A stretch of 7,545 bases of DNA from an uncultured Aliiroseovarius sp. (GCA_938023895.1 CALJDH010000100.1:1-7545), one strand, 5' to 3'. Shown: positions 1 through 7,378, numbered from the stretch's first letter. The notes: a model not told the origin generated them from the sequence alone. Numbers and translations: made by a program.

Positions 1-21
1 GAAACCGTCTCGGAAAAGGCG

Positions 22-852
22 ATGTTCCAGACGAATTCGATCTCGGGCACGAAATGGCCGCTGACCCCGTTCTTTGCGCGGGGCGAGATGTCGGGCGTCT
101 TCGTCTTCTACGAAGTCCCGCGCGCCGAGGTGCAGGCCATGCTGCCACCAGGGATCGAGCTGGGCCCAAGCCCTCTGACCCGACCGGGCTATCATCCCGT
201 CGGCATGTCCTTCTGCAGCTACCACAATGTGCGCGGGTCGTTTGTGCCGGACTTCATGGCGATGTCGCCTTATGGCGAAGCCACCTTCGCCATCCCCTAC
301 ACGCGCACAGCCGAGGCACGGCAGGCACCGCTTCTCTATCCGCGCAGGCTGTATGTAAACAGCAAGTCCGCGATCATGGCGGGCAAGGTGTTCTACGCGA
401 TGCCCAAGGTGTGGTCGGACATCAAGCTTGAGAACACGCGCTTCACGGCCATAGGCCCGCGTGGAATGAAGATGTGCGCCACGTTCCAGCAACACATGGA
501 CCCGGATCCCCTGCCCGGCCACCCGGCACAGGGGGCCATCTCGAATCTACTGAACATGACGTTCGTCACGCGCAATGCGTCGGGCCGCCTGTTCTATAAC
601 GCGTTCGACCTTCAACTGGACCGCGCTTACGTGGCACCCGTGTCAGCCCAGATCGAGGTTAAGGACCCGGATCCTAACGGTTTTCCAACAACTTCGTTTG
701 ACGCGGCACCGCTTCAGTTGCAAACTGGTGAACGCCTTCCCGGTGCATTCCGGGTCTGGTGCTCATGGGCGATGACCAACCCGCTGGACAGCAAACGGGT
801 AAGGCATGCGGCCATGGCAAGGGAGTGGGTACGTCAAAGGTCGATGAGGTAA
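22..852 (+). CDS. Acetoacetate decarboxylase-fold family protein
   Basis: The 276-residue protein resembles the acetoacetate decarboxylase (ADC) superfamily, which uses a Schiff-base lysine on beta-keto acids or related carbonyl compounds in the cytoplasm. The best match is residues 119-136 (MAGKVFYAMPKVWSDIKL), which line up with the clostridial ADC active-site stretch around YPKKLGYPKL; K129 takes the place of the Schiff-base Lys115. The neighbouring Lys116, credited with lowering the pKa of Lys115, is V130 here, so true acetoacetate decarboxylation is doubtful. The N-terminal part (residues 24-48, with a VPRAEVQAMLPPGIEL segment) also fits the family. Length is close to the usual 250-270. 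The start at 22 has GGAAAAGG just upstream, but the frame is open to the window edge (seven codons, no stop), so the true start could lie further left. The stop is 2 bases before the cyclase start, implying co-transcription. The substrate is unknown. Confidence 0.8.
   Translation: MFQTNSISGTKWPLTPFFARGEMSGVFVFYEVPRAEVQAMLPPGIELGPSPLTRPGYHPVGMSFCSYHNVRGSFVPDFMAMSPYGEATFAIPYTRTAEARQAPLLYPRRLYVNSKSAIMAGKVFYAMPKVWSDIKLENTRFTAIGPRGMKMCATFQQHMDPDPLPGHPAQGAISNLLNMTFVTRNASGRLFYNAFDLQLDRAYVAPVSAQIEVKDPDPNGFPTTSFDAAPLQLQTGERLPGAFRVWCSWAMTNPLDSKRVRHAAMAREWVRQRSMR
846..849 (+). promoter_or_regulatory. Ribosome binding site deciding the cyclase start
   Basis: GAGG at 846-849 lies 5 bases before the ATG at 855 and overlaps the last codons of the upstream gene. 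The open frame reaches back to an ATG at 759, but that would overlap the upstream gene by about 94 bases and add a low-complexity stretch unlike the family. The ATGs at 864 and 873 are also in frame, but their spacing from GAGG is worse. Confidence 0.6.
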
Positions 853-854
853 GA

Positions 855-3707
855 ATGCAGGCAATGAATTGTATGTCATGCGCAGAGCCGCTGCATGAAG
901 GCGCGCGGTTTTGCAGCCATTGCGGAACCGAGGTTATTGCAAACGACAACAACCCCGAGCTGCGCATCCTGACCATTCAATTTATTGACCTTGTCGGGTC
1001 CACTGCCTTTGCGAACTCGACCGAACTTGAGACCTATGACGACACGATCGCCGCCTTTCACCAACTGGTGAATGACACGGTCGAAACCTATCGCGGCCGT
1101 GTACTACAGCGCTATGGCGATGGGGTGTTGTCCTGCTTCGGACTGGATCACGATGGCGAGGATTCGGCGCTGTCGGCGATTGCGGCTGGGCTGTCGATTG
1201 CCAAATCCATGCCCGAAAAGGTGAACGGTCAACAGGTGCGTGTCGGGATCGACACCGGCCAGATCATGTGTCGCGTCGGCCAACAGGGCGCCCTGTTTCC
1301 GCAACTGACCGGTCTGCACGTAAACCGCGCCGCGCGGCTGCAAGAGCAGGCCCCCACGGGCGGGGTTGTGATCTCGGGGCAGACGAAGTCTTTCCTGTCG
1401 CGGCTCGCACGTCTTGACGAAGCCGCCCATGACACACGCCTTCTGAAAGGCATCGACCAACCGGTTGAGCTGATCGAAGTCACAGGCTTCCAGTTCCAAG
1501 AGGATCACACCGAGGGCTCCAACCTGCTGGAGCGTGACAAGGAGCTAACTCTGCTGCAAAACGGCGCCAACCGCGCCCATGCAATTATCGGTCCGGCGGG
1601 CATCGGTAAGACCGTGCTATTGGACGCCTTCACCCGCACCCAAAAGAACGCCGGGATCGTCCGGGTCGACGCCCGCGCCAACCTTCAGCAATCCGCGCTG
1701 TTCCCCGTGGTAGAGACACTGCGGCGCGAACTGGATCTGCACGCGCAATCCTCGCTTGAAGATCTGGAGACGCAGTTTAAATCAATTGGGGTCGCGCTCG
1801 AAGATCAAGACGTCATGGTGGTGGCCGGGCTGCTTGGCCTGCAGGCCGCCCAGCCCGTTCTTCTGACCCCCGAACAGCTGCAATCGCGTCGAATTACGCT
1901 GGCCACCCACGCTCTGGCCGGGCTTGCGCAGACCCGCACAGCCGCCCTGACCTTCGATGACCTGCATTGGTTCGACGAAGGTACGATCGCCGTGCTTCAG
2001 TCCCTCATGCAGGCCGAAGGCACCCCGCCGCGCATCGTTGTCACCAGCCGCCCGTCCGAGAAGGTCGACGCGCTGCTGGAAAACACGCCAGTGACGCCGG
2101 TCCATCTGGCCCCACTTTCGGAAGGCGCCGCTGCGGAGGCCCTGTCTTCCTATCCTGAACTGGACGACGCCAAACGCGCCCGGATCATCGAAGCGGCTGA
2201 AGGCAATCCCCTGTTCCTCTCGGCCCTCGCCACCCACGCGCGTCAATTCGGTGACGAGGACGGATCGCAACAGCTGCCCCAAACGATCGAGGCCACCTTT
2301 CAGGCCATCATCAACGGCTTCGGCGCGCTGCGCGACGTGATCCAATGCGCCTCCATCTTGGGGCGCGATTTTCAGCCCGAGCGTGTCGCGCATCTTCTAC
2401 CTGATCGTCCTAACCTTGACGACGAGCTTCGCGTTTTGACCATCCGCGGTATCTTCAATCCCTATGCCGAGGGCGCCCTATTCTTCGACCACATTCTGCT
2501 GCGCGATGCGGCCTACGAGATGATTCCGGGCAAGCGCCGTCGGTCCCTGCACAAAACCTTTGCAGACGCGATGCAGACGCATGACCCGGACTATTGCACC
2601 GCCTACCCGCATCTGATCGCGGACCACCGCATGGCCGCACGCGACCACGAAAACCTTCCGGCGGCCTGCATCGCGGCTGGCATTCACATGCTGATGGCGG
2701 TGAACTTTGATCAGTCCATGGCCTATCTGGATCATGCGCGCGCGAACATGGAAGACCAGGCCGCACCCGAGCAGGTCTCGCGTCCCGAGTACCTGCCCAT
2801 CCTGTCGCTTCTGGCCAGCGCCACGGTGCAACGCATGGGCTTCTCTCACCCTGTGGTGCTGGAACGCTATCAGCTGCTGGAAGATGCCATCACCTATGCC
2901 CAGGGCACCGACCGCCAGCGCATGACCGCACTCTACGGTCTGTTTGCCCATCGCATCATCAATGGACGTGTTCGCGACAGCGGCGAGTATGTCGCGATGA
3001 TGGAGAAGCTTGCACGCGACGGCGATGACGAGCTGAAGGTCATGTGGTTGGTGAATGAAACTGCCCATGCGCTGTATTCTGGTCAGTTTGATCGGGCAGC
3101 AGCCAGGAGCGCTCAGCTGAAATCCATCTATCGGCTCGAAGATCACGGTCGCCTATTCCTAGAGCTGGGCGCAGATCCGCTGGCCTCGGTTCTGTCGGCA
3201 GATGCCCATGTGGCAAGCCGCGAAGGAGATCTGGACGGGGCGCAAGCCGCTATGTCACAGGCACAAGAACACCTGAAAGCGATCGGCGCCATCGCGCAGA
3301 TCCCATGGATCCACGTTTTTGGCGGTCAAGCTCTGTTGGCGGGTGGATATCTGGATCTAGCTGCCAAGGAAATTCAGGCCGGGATCGAAATTGCCGATGA
3401 GCAACAAGCGCAATTCTGGTCACTGATTGGACGCGTCTGGATGACGATTTTGCAGATCTATCAGGGCAACACGACAGAAACCCCTGCCATGCTGGAAATG
3501 CTAACCGAACAGGCCAGCATGATCGGTGCGGATCTGAACATCCCCTTCTATAAGGCGGCGTTGGCAAAGGCACATCTGGCGAACGGTGATCTTGAGGCTG
3601 CACAGACACTACTGGATGAGGCCGAACATTTGTCTGAGACTACGGGTGAGCACGAATGGGATAGCTCCATCCGCGATGTCCGGACAGAGCTTTCGCAATC
3701 GGCTTAA
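855..3707 (+). CDS. Zinc ribbon - class III nucleotide cyclase - STAND ATPase - TPR-like protein
   Basis: A 950-residue cytoplasmic signalling protein with no membrane segment seen. Residues 6-24 form a zinc ribbon (C6-x2-C9, C20-x2-C23). Residues about 37-180 are a class III adenylate/guanylate cyclase domain, which makes 3',5'-cyclic nucleotides from NTPs. Metal-binding aspartates are D45 (FIDLVGST) and D89 (YGDGVLSCFG); the transition-state pair is N157 and R161 (VNRAAR). The base-selecting positions are unusual: Q85 replaces the common Lys, and L154 replaces Asp/Thr. Residues about 224-460 are a MalT/STAND-like P-loop ATPase with Walker A GPAGIGKT (246-253), Walker B LTFDDLHWFD (365-374), a TSRP sensor-like motif (397-400) and GNPLFLSAL (450-458). 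Residues about 600-950 are helical and TPR-like, for example GDLEAAQTLLDEAEHL from 911. Cyclase-ATPase-TPR fusions of about 1000 residues are common in alphaproteobacteria. The ATPase/TPR part probably senses a ligand or partner and gates the cyclase; this is inference. The gene lies 2 bases after the ADC-fold gene and is convergent with the Crp-type regulator gene. Confidence 0.9.
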   Translation: MQAMNCMSCAEPLHEGARFCSHCGTEVIANDNNPELRILTIQFIDLVGSTAFANSTELETYDDTIAAFHQLVNDTVETYRGRVLQRYGDGVLSCFGLDHDGEDSALSAIAAGLSIAKSMPEKVNGQQVRVGIDTGQIMCRVGQQGALFPQLTGLHVNRAARLQEQAPTGGVVISGQTKSFLSRLARLDEAAHDTRLLKGIDQPVELIEVTGFQFQEDHTEGSNLLERDKELTLLQNGANRAHAIIGPAGIGKTVLLDAFTRTQKNAGIVRVDARANLQQSALFPVVETLRRELDLHAQSSLEDLETQFKSIGVALEDQDVMVVAGLLGLQAAQPVLLTPEQLQSRRITLATHALAGLAQTRTAALTFDDLHWFDEGTIAVLQSLMQAEGTPPRIVVTSRPSEKVDALLENTPVTPVHLAPLSEGAAAEALSSYPELDDAKRARIIEAAEGNPLFLSALATHARQFGDEDGSQQLPQTIEATFQAIINGFGALRDVIQCASILGRDFQPERVAHLLPDRPNLDDELRVLTIRGIFNPYAEGALFFDHILLRDAAYEMIPGKRRRSLHKTFADAMQTHDPDYCTAYPHLIADHRMAARDHENLPAACIAAGIHMLMAVNFDQSMAYLDHARANMEDQAAPEQVSRPEYLPILSLLASATVQRMGFSHPVVLERYQLLEDAITYAQGTDRQRMTALYGLFAHRIINGRVRDSGEYVAMMEKLARDGDDELKVMWLVNETAHALYSGQFDRAAARSAQLKSIYRLEDHGRLFLELGADPLASVLSADAHVASREGDLDGAQAAMSQAQEHLKAIGAIAQIPWIHVFGGQALLAGGYLDLAAKEIQAGIEIADEQQAQFWSLIGRVWMTILQIYQGNTTETPAMLEMLTEQASMIGADLNIPFYKAALAKAHLANGDLEAAQTLLDEAEHLSETTGEHEWDSSIRDVRTELSQSA

Positions 3708-3720
3708 GGTGTGTCGGCGC

Positions 3721-3742
3721 CTCTGGACCTGAGAACCCAGAG
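3721..3742 (+). repeat. Hairpin just after the cyclase stop
   Basis: CTCTGG at 3721-3726 pairs with CCAGAG at 3737-3742 around a 10-base loop, starting 13 bases after the cyclase stop. No T-run follows, so it is at best a weak or factor-assisted 3' end or an mRNA-stabilising stem. A 6-base-pair stem can arise by chance. Confidence 0.3.
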
Positions 3743-3791
3743 CTGACGTAGCGCCTCACCACTCACGGCAGCCAGTAATGGCACAACCAAA

Positions 3792-3813
3792 CCTCGTCCG
3801 TCATCTGACGAGG
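3792..3813. repeat. Hairpin CCTCGTC/GACGAGG, possible terminator
   Basis: A 7-base-pair GC-rich perfect stem (3792-3798 with 3807-3813) closes an 8-base loop. Read on the minus strand it is followed by TTTGGTTGT, a poor but partly T-rich tail. On the plus strand GAAGACAC follows, which is not terminator-like. It could end a leftward transcript from the regulator gene or from the palindrome region, but this is not certain. Confidence 0.35.
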
Positions 3814-3903
3814 GAAGACACTTAGGCACCCCGGAGGTCGGGACCAATTCTCACTCCAAAACGCCGTTTCCAGCGCCACCCAAAGCGAGCTCTATCTATC
3901 TAA

Positions 3904-3962
3904 GCGTGCTAAAATAACTTTCCCCAAAAGCTTTCAGCGTCTTCTCCTTTTGGATAGCACGC
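3904..3962. repeat. Nested inverted repeat, possible structured RNA
   Basis: An outer 8-base-pair stem, GCGTGCTA (3904-3911) with TAGCACGC (3955-3962), encloses an inner 7-base-pair stem, CCAAAAG (3924-3930) with CTTTTGG (3947-3953), around a 16-base loop. One side of the junction is 12 bases and the other is 1 base. The arrangement ends 15 bases left of the Crp-type palindrome. It may be a folded RNA element or small RNA; its function is unknown. Confidence 0.4.
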
Positions 3963-3976
3963 ACCACATGGCGAAC

Positions 3977-3994
3977 CTGTGACGCGCGTCACAG
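3977..3994. promoter_or_regulatory. Consensus Crp-type operator (perfect palindrome)
   Basis: CTGTGACGCGCGTCACAG is an 18-base perfect palindrome containing TGTGA-N6-TCACA, the exact core of the Escherichia coli Crp operator. After one mismatch on each side, two more symmetric pairs (AA/TT at 3974-3975 and 3996-3997) extend the symmetry. It lies 63 bases beyond the 3' end of the Crp-type regulator gene. That regulator carries the R-E-x3-R recognition-helix residues known in Crp to read TGTGA, so binding by it is a natural inference. It could form a hairpin with a GCGC loop, but no T-run follows on either strand, so a terminator is less likely. The gene it controls is not obvious. Confidence 0.65.
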
Positions 3995-4015
3995 CTTGCA
4001 GAAAATCGGCAGATT

Positions 4016-4021
4016 TTTAAT
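4016..4021 (+). promoter_or_regulatory. Possible -10 element for a Crp-dependent antisense transcript
   Basis: TTTAAT matches TATAAT at 5 of 6 positions. If it is a -10 box, transcription would start near 4028, putting the centre of the palindrome (3985.5) at about -42, close to the -41.5 typical of class II Crp promoters. No independent -35 box is needed in that class. The transcript would run antisense into the 3' end of the regulator gene. AT-rich hexamers like this are easy to find by chance. Confidence 0.25.
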
Positions 4022-4056
4022 CATTTTCAACTTATTGGTGCGATCAAGGGGAAAAC

Positions 4057-4713
4057 TCAGTGGTCGTCACCTTGTGCCAGTTCCGCAAGGCGATCCTGAT
4101 CCTCGATCACGACGAAACCCTTTTCGAACCGGGCTACGCCGTCCTTGGCCCAGACCTTCAGCTGCCGGTTCACATTCTCGCGCGTCAGGCCGGCATAGGC
4201 ACCAAGCCAGCTTTGACTGGCCTTCACGGCAAGCTGCCCCGCTTCATTCGGAACGGCATTCGAAAGCAGCCTTAGCAGACAGGCTGCAAGACGCGCCTGC
4301 CCGCTTTGCATGGTCTGCACCTCGAACATCTCCGAGGCATTGCGGGCTTTCTGGCATAGCGCTTCAATAACAAGAATTGCACTGTCGGGGTCTTCGCGGA
4401 ACAGATGCAGCACGTCCTGGCGTTGCACCTCGACCGCTTCCATGGTTTCCAAAGCGAGCACATCCGCACTGCGTGGGCCGCCATCCAAACAGGCGATATC
4501 GCCAAGAACATCGCCAGCCTTTGCCACGCCCAGAATGGATTTCTGTCCGACCGCGGTGGTCACGCTGATCTCGGCCGTGCCGGAGGAGACGATCAAAAGC
4601 GTCAGGCCGGGATCGCCGAACCGAAACACCACATCCTTCTTTTTGTAGATGCGGGTATGGCCACGCTGACGCAGACGTTCCAGTGCCCCGGCGCCAATTG
4701 AACTTAGAACCAT
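4057..4713 (-). CDS. Crp/Fnr-family transcriptional regulator
   Basis: A 218-residue cytoplasmic DNA-binding regulator of the usual Crp length. Residues about 20-105 form a cyclic-nucleotide-binding beta-roll with the phosphate-binding cassette GDIACLDGGPRSA (71-83): R81 and S82 match Arg82 and Ser83 of E. coli Crp, and D72 replaces Glu72. A long C-helix follows; in an ungapped alignment of this region N125-A126-S127-E128 sits opposite V126-T127-S128-E129, so the adenine-contacting Thr127 is Ala while Ser128 is kept. The C-terminal winged helix-turn-helix has recognition helix TRENVNRQLKVW (177-188); R178, E179 and R183 correspond to Arg180, Glu181 and Arg185, which contact TGTGA in Crp. There is no N-terminal cysteine cluster, so it is not an oxygen-sensing Fnr. 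The start at 4713 has GGGGA close upstream. The gene is convergent with the cyclase gene and lies downstream of the nqr operon in the same direction, separated from it by a terminator. cAMP as ligand is plausible but not assured. Confidence 0.9.
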   Translation of the reverse strand: MVLSSIGAGALERLRQRGHTRIYKKKDVVFRFGDPGLTLLIVSSGTAEISVTTAVGQKSILGVAKAGDVLGDIACLDGGPRSADVLALETMEAVEVQRQDVLHLFREDPDSAILVIEALCQKARNASEMFEVQTMQSGQARLAACLLRLLSNAVPNEAGQLAVKASQSWLGAYAGLTRENVNRQLKVWAKDGVARFEKGFVVIEDQDRLAELAQGDDH

Positions 4714-4815
4714 GAAATCCCCGACTTAAGTCTTCTCAGATTAAGGAACATCGCACCAACTTTAACAGAATGCCAGTAAAACCGCTCTACTTTTAAGTGA
4801 CGGCTCCGTAAACGT
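4714..4815 (-). promoter_or_regulatory. Upstream region of the regulator gene
   Basis: About 100 bases between the nqr terminator and the regulator start must hold the regulator's own promoter if the terminator is efficient. The stretch is more AT-rich than its surroundings. I cannot pick a convincing -35/-10 pair and see no TGTGA-N6-TCACA site here. A 10-base palindrome GACTTAAGTC (4723-4732) lies just ahead of the start codon, but this length is expected several times by chance in a window of this size. Confidence 0.3.
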
Positions 4816-4850
4816 AAAATGCCCCGAGCTAATATTGCTCGGGGCATTTT
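4816..4850 (-). terminator. Bidirectional intrinsic terminator after nqrF
   Basis: A perfect 14-base-pair inverted repeat, AAAATGCCCCGAGC (4816-4829) with GCTCGGGGCATTTT (4837-4850), closes a 7-base loop. The GC-rich stem is flanked by an A-run on one side and a T-run on the other, so it reads as an intrinsic terminator in both directions. It begins 29 bases after the nqrF stop in the leftward direction and should end the nqr transcript before the regulator gene. Confidence 0.9.
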
Positions 4851-4879
4851 GATGTGTCTGTCTGGATCGCTCGGAGGGT

Positions 4880-6103
4880 TTATCCGCCGAAATCATCCAG
4901 CATGATGTCTTCGCGATCCACACCCAGATCAAGCAGCATGTTGATCACGGACTGGTTCATGATGGGCGGACCACACATGTAGTATTCGCAATCTTCAGGG
5001 TTCGGGTGATCCTTCAGATACTCGTCATGCAGGACGTTGTGGATGAAGCCGGTGTAACCGCCCCAGTCGTCCTCGGGCAGCGCATCCGACAGGGCCACGT
5101 GCCACGTGAAGTTCGGGAATTCTTCGGCCAGACTGTCGAAGTCTTCAACAAAGAACATCTCTTTCTTCGAACGCGCACCGTACCAGAAGGTAATCTTGCG
5201 ATCCTTGTTCTTCAGGCGCTTCAGCTGGTCGAAGATGTGCGAGCGCATGGGCGCCATACCAGCACCACCGCCAATGAACACCATTTCCTTGTTGGTCTCA
5301 CGGGCGAAGAACTCGCCAAACGGACCCGAGATCGTGACCTTGTCGCCCGGCTTCAGGTTGAAGATGTAGGACGACATCTGGCCCGGAGGAATGCCCTGCG
5401 CACCCGGCGGCGGCGAGGCCACGCGGACGTTCAGCATGATCAGGCCTTTTTCATCCGGATAGTTCGCCATCGAATACGCACGTTCGATCGGCTCGGACAC
5501 GGTGCTTTCGTACTGCCACAAGTTAAACTTGTCCCAGTCCTCGTGATACTCTTCGCCAATGTCGAACTCTTTATAGTTCAGTTTATGGGCCGGCGCTTCG
5601 ATCTGGATGTAGCCACCCGCGCGGAAGTTCACGTCTTCGCCCTCCGGCAGCTCAAGAACCAGATTCTTGATGAAGGTCGCGACATTGTCGTTGGATCGCA
5701 CAGTGCATTCCCACTTCTTGACGCCGAACACCTCTTCCGGGACTTCGATTTCCATGTCCTGCTTCACGGCCACCTGACAGGACAGGCGGTCGCCACAGGC
5801 GGCCTCACGCTTGGTGATGTGGCTTTCCTCGGTCGGCAGAATCGACCCGCCGCCCGAGTGGATTTTCACACGGCACTGTGCGCAGGTCCCGCCGCCGCCA
5901 CAGGCCGACGGAACGAACAACTGCTGTTCGGCCAACGTTTGCAGAAGCTTACCACCAGCCGGAACCGCGATCGTTTTCTCGCCATTGATGGTGATGTTCA
6001 CGTCACCTGTGGACACCAGTTTCGAACGGGCGGCCAGAATGATCGAGACCAGCGCCAGAACGATCAGGGTGAAAAGGATGATGCCAAGGCTAAAGGTTGC
6101 CAT
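4880..6103 (-). CDS. nqrF: Na+-translocating NADH:quinone reductase subunit F
   Basis: NqrF is the NADH-oxidising, electron-entry subunit of the six-subunit inner-membrane Na+-NQR complex, passing electrons from NADH through FAD and a [2Fe-2S] cluster. The 407-residue protein has an N-terminal membrane helix (about 5-25). The ferredoxin domain has C68, C74, C77 and C109, the same spacing as Cys70/76/79/111 of the Vibrio enzyme. The FAD motif RAYS is at 208-211, the NADH-binding glycine motif GGGAGMAP at 278-285, and CGPP at 377-380; the protein ends in the family-typical LDDFGG. The start at 6103 has AAGGGG with an 8-base spacer, overlapping the nqrE stop; the gap to nqrE is 13 bases. It is the last gene of the operon and is followed by a strong terminator. 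Confidence 0.98.
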   Translation of the reverse strand: MATFSLGIILFTLIVLALVSIILAARSKLVSTGDVNITINGEKTIAVPAGGKLLQTLAEQQLFVPSACGGGGTCAQCRVKIHSGGGSILPTEESHITKREAACGDRLSCQVAVKQDMEIEVPEEVFGVKKWECTVRSNDNVATFIKNLVLELPEGEDVNFRAGGYIQIEAPAHKLNYKEFDIGEEYHEDWDKFNLWQYESTVSEPIERAYSMANYPDEKGLIMLNVRVASPPPGAQGIPPGQMSSYIFNLKPGDKVTISGPFGEFFARETNKEMVFIGGGAGMAPMRSHIFDQLKRLKNKDRKITFWYGARSKKEMFFVEDFDSLAEEFPNFTWHVALSDALPEDDWGGYTGFIHNVLHDEYLKDHPNPEDCEYYMCGPPIMNQSVINMLLDLGVDREDIMLDDFGG

Positions 6104-6116
6104 ATCTTTTTGCCCC

Positions 6117-6724
6117 TTACAGTTTCACGCCAGAGAAGGACATAAAGGCCATAGCCATCAGTCCTGCGGTGATAAAGGTGATCCCAAGCCCTTGCAGGCC
6201 ATCCGGGATATCCGAGTACTTCAGCTTCTCACGTACACCTGCCATCGCGGTGATGGCCAGCGCCCAGCCGAAGCCCGACGAGATGCCGTAGGTCACCGAT
6301 TCTGCGAAGTCATAGCTGCGCTCCACCATGAACAGCGAGCCACCAAGGATGGCGCAGTTCACCGTGATCAGCGGCAGGAACACACCCAGCGCGTTGTAAA
6401 GCGGCGGGAAGTACTTATCCAAGACCATCTCGAGGATCTGCACCAGTGCGGCGATCACGCCGATATACGAGATCAGGCCAAGGAAGGTCAGATCGACATC
6501 CGCGAAGCCTGCCCAAGACAAAGCACCGGGCGCCAGCAGATAGGTCAGGATCAGGTTGTTGGCCGGCACAGTGATCGACTGCACCACCATGACCGAGATG
6601 CCCAGACCAATCGCGGTCGAGATCTTCTTGGACACGGCGATGAAGGTACACATGCCAAGGAAGAAGGACAGGGCCAGGTTTTCAACGAAAATCGCCTTCA
6701 CGGCGAGGGAAAGAAGCGCTTCCA

Positions 6725-6725
<1 letters not shown>
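6117..6725 (-). CDS. nqrE: Na+-translocating NADH:quinone reductase subunit E
   Basis: NqrE is a small integral membrane subunit of Na+-NQR, paired with NqrD as two inverted homologues that together hold an iron centre within the membrane. The 202-residue protein shows about six hydrophobic helices, starts [16 protein letters not shown] and has the family's [12 protein letters not shown] motif. C26 and C124 are the expected metal ligands (Cys26 and Cys120 in Vibrio, allowing for a short insertion). Its ATG shares one base with the nqrD stop (TGATG), which suggests translational coupling; GAGG lies 7 bases upstream within nqrD. Confidence 0.97.

Positions 6726-7377
<652 letters not shown>

Positions 7378-7378
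<1 letters not shown>

Larger units (their letters stand above)
3708..4056. other. Convergent intergenic region rich in inverted repeats
   Basis: This 349-base stretch separates the stop codons of the cyclase gene (plus) and the regulator gene (minus). I see no protein gene with convincing length and start. It contains hairpins at 3721-3742, 3792-3813 and 3904-3962, a triple TCTA repeat at 3891-3902, a perfect Crp-type palindrome at 3977-3994 and a small AT-rich hairpin at 4002-4017 (AAAATC/GATTTT with loop GGCA). None of the hairpins has a clean T-run, so how the two convergent genes terminate is unclear. It is long and structured for a simple convergent spacer, so it could carry a small RNA gene. 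Confidence 0.6.

Noticed and set aside
759..854. Extended N-terminus of the cyclase from an ATG at 759
   Set aside because: It would overlap the upstream gene by about 94 bases, has no better ribosome binding site than the ATG at 855, and encodes a Gly/Lys-rich stretch unlike the zinc-ribbon start typical of the family.
3891..3902. TCTA triple tandem repeat
   Set aside because: Only three copies of a tetranucleotide; too short to suggest phase variation or a mobile-element target duplication.
3934..3969. Minus-strand mini-frame encoding MWCVLSKRRRR next to the Crp-type site
   Set aside because: It looks like a leader peptide, but it has no convincing ribosome binding site and no downstream gene on that strand, and an 11-codon frame is easily random.
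3977..3994. Reading the palindrome as an intrinsic terminator of the regulator or cyclase gene
   Set aside because: It can fold into a 7-base-pair stem with a GCGC loop, but no T-run follows on either strand, while the match to TGTGA-N6-TCACA is exact.
4033..4047. Possible Fnr box around ATTGGTGCGATCAA
   Set aside because: Only the right half (ATCAA) matches TTGAT-N4-ATCAA; the left half is poor.
4060..4275. 71-codon plus-strand frame with a good AAGGGG-GTG start, downstream of the Crp-type site
   Set aside because: It is the codon-aligned complement of the 3' part of the regulator gene, where long antisense frames are expected in GC-rich DNA. It shows no recognisable protein family. It is kept only as context for the possible antisense RNA.
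5006..6145. 379-codon plus-strand frame opposite nqrF
   Set aside because: NqrF is unmistakable on the minus strand with all cofactor motifs. The opposite frame is Arg/His-rich shadow translation without a family signature.
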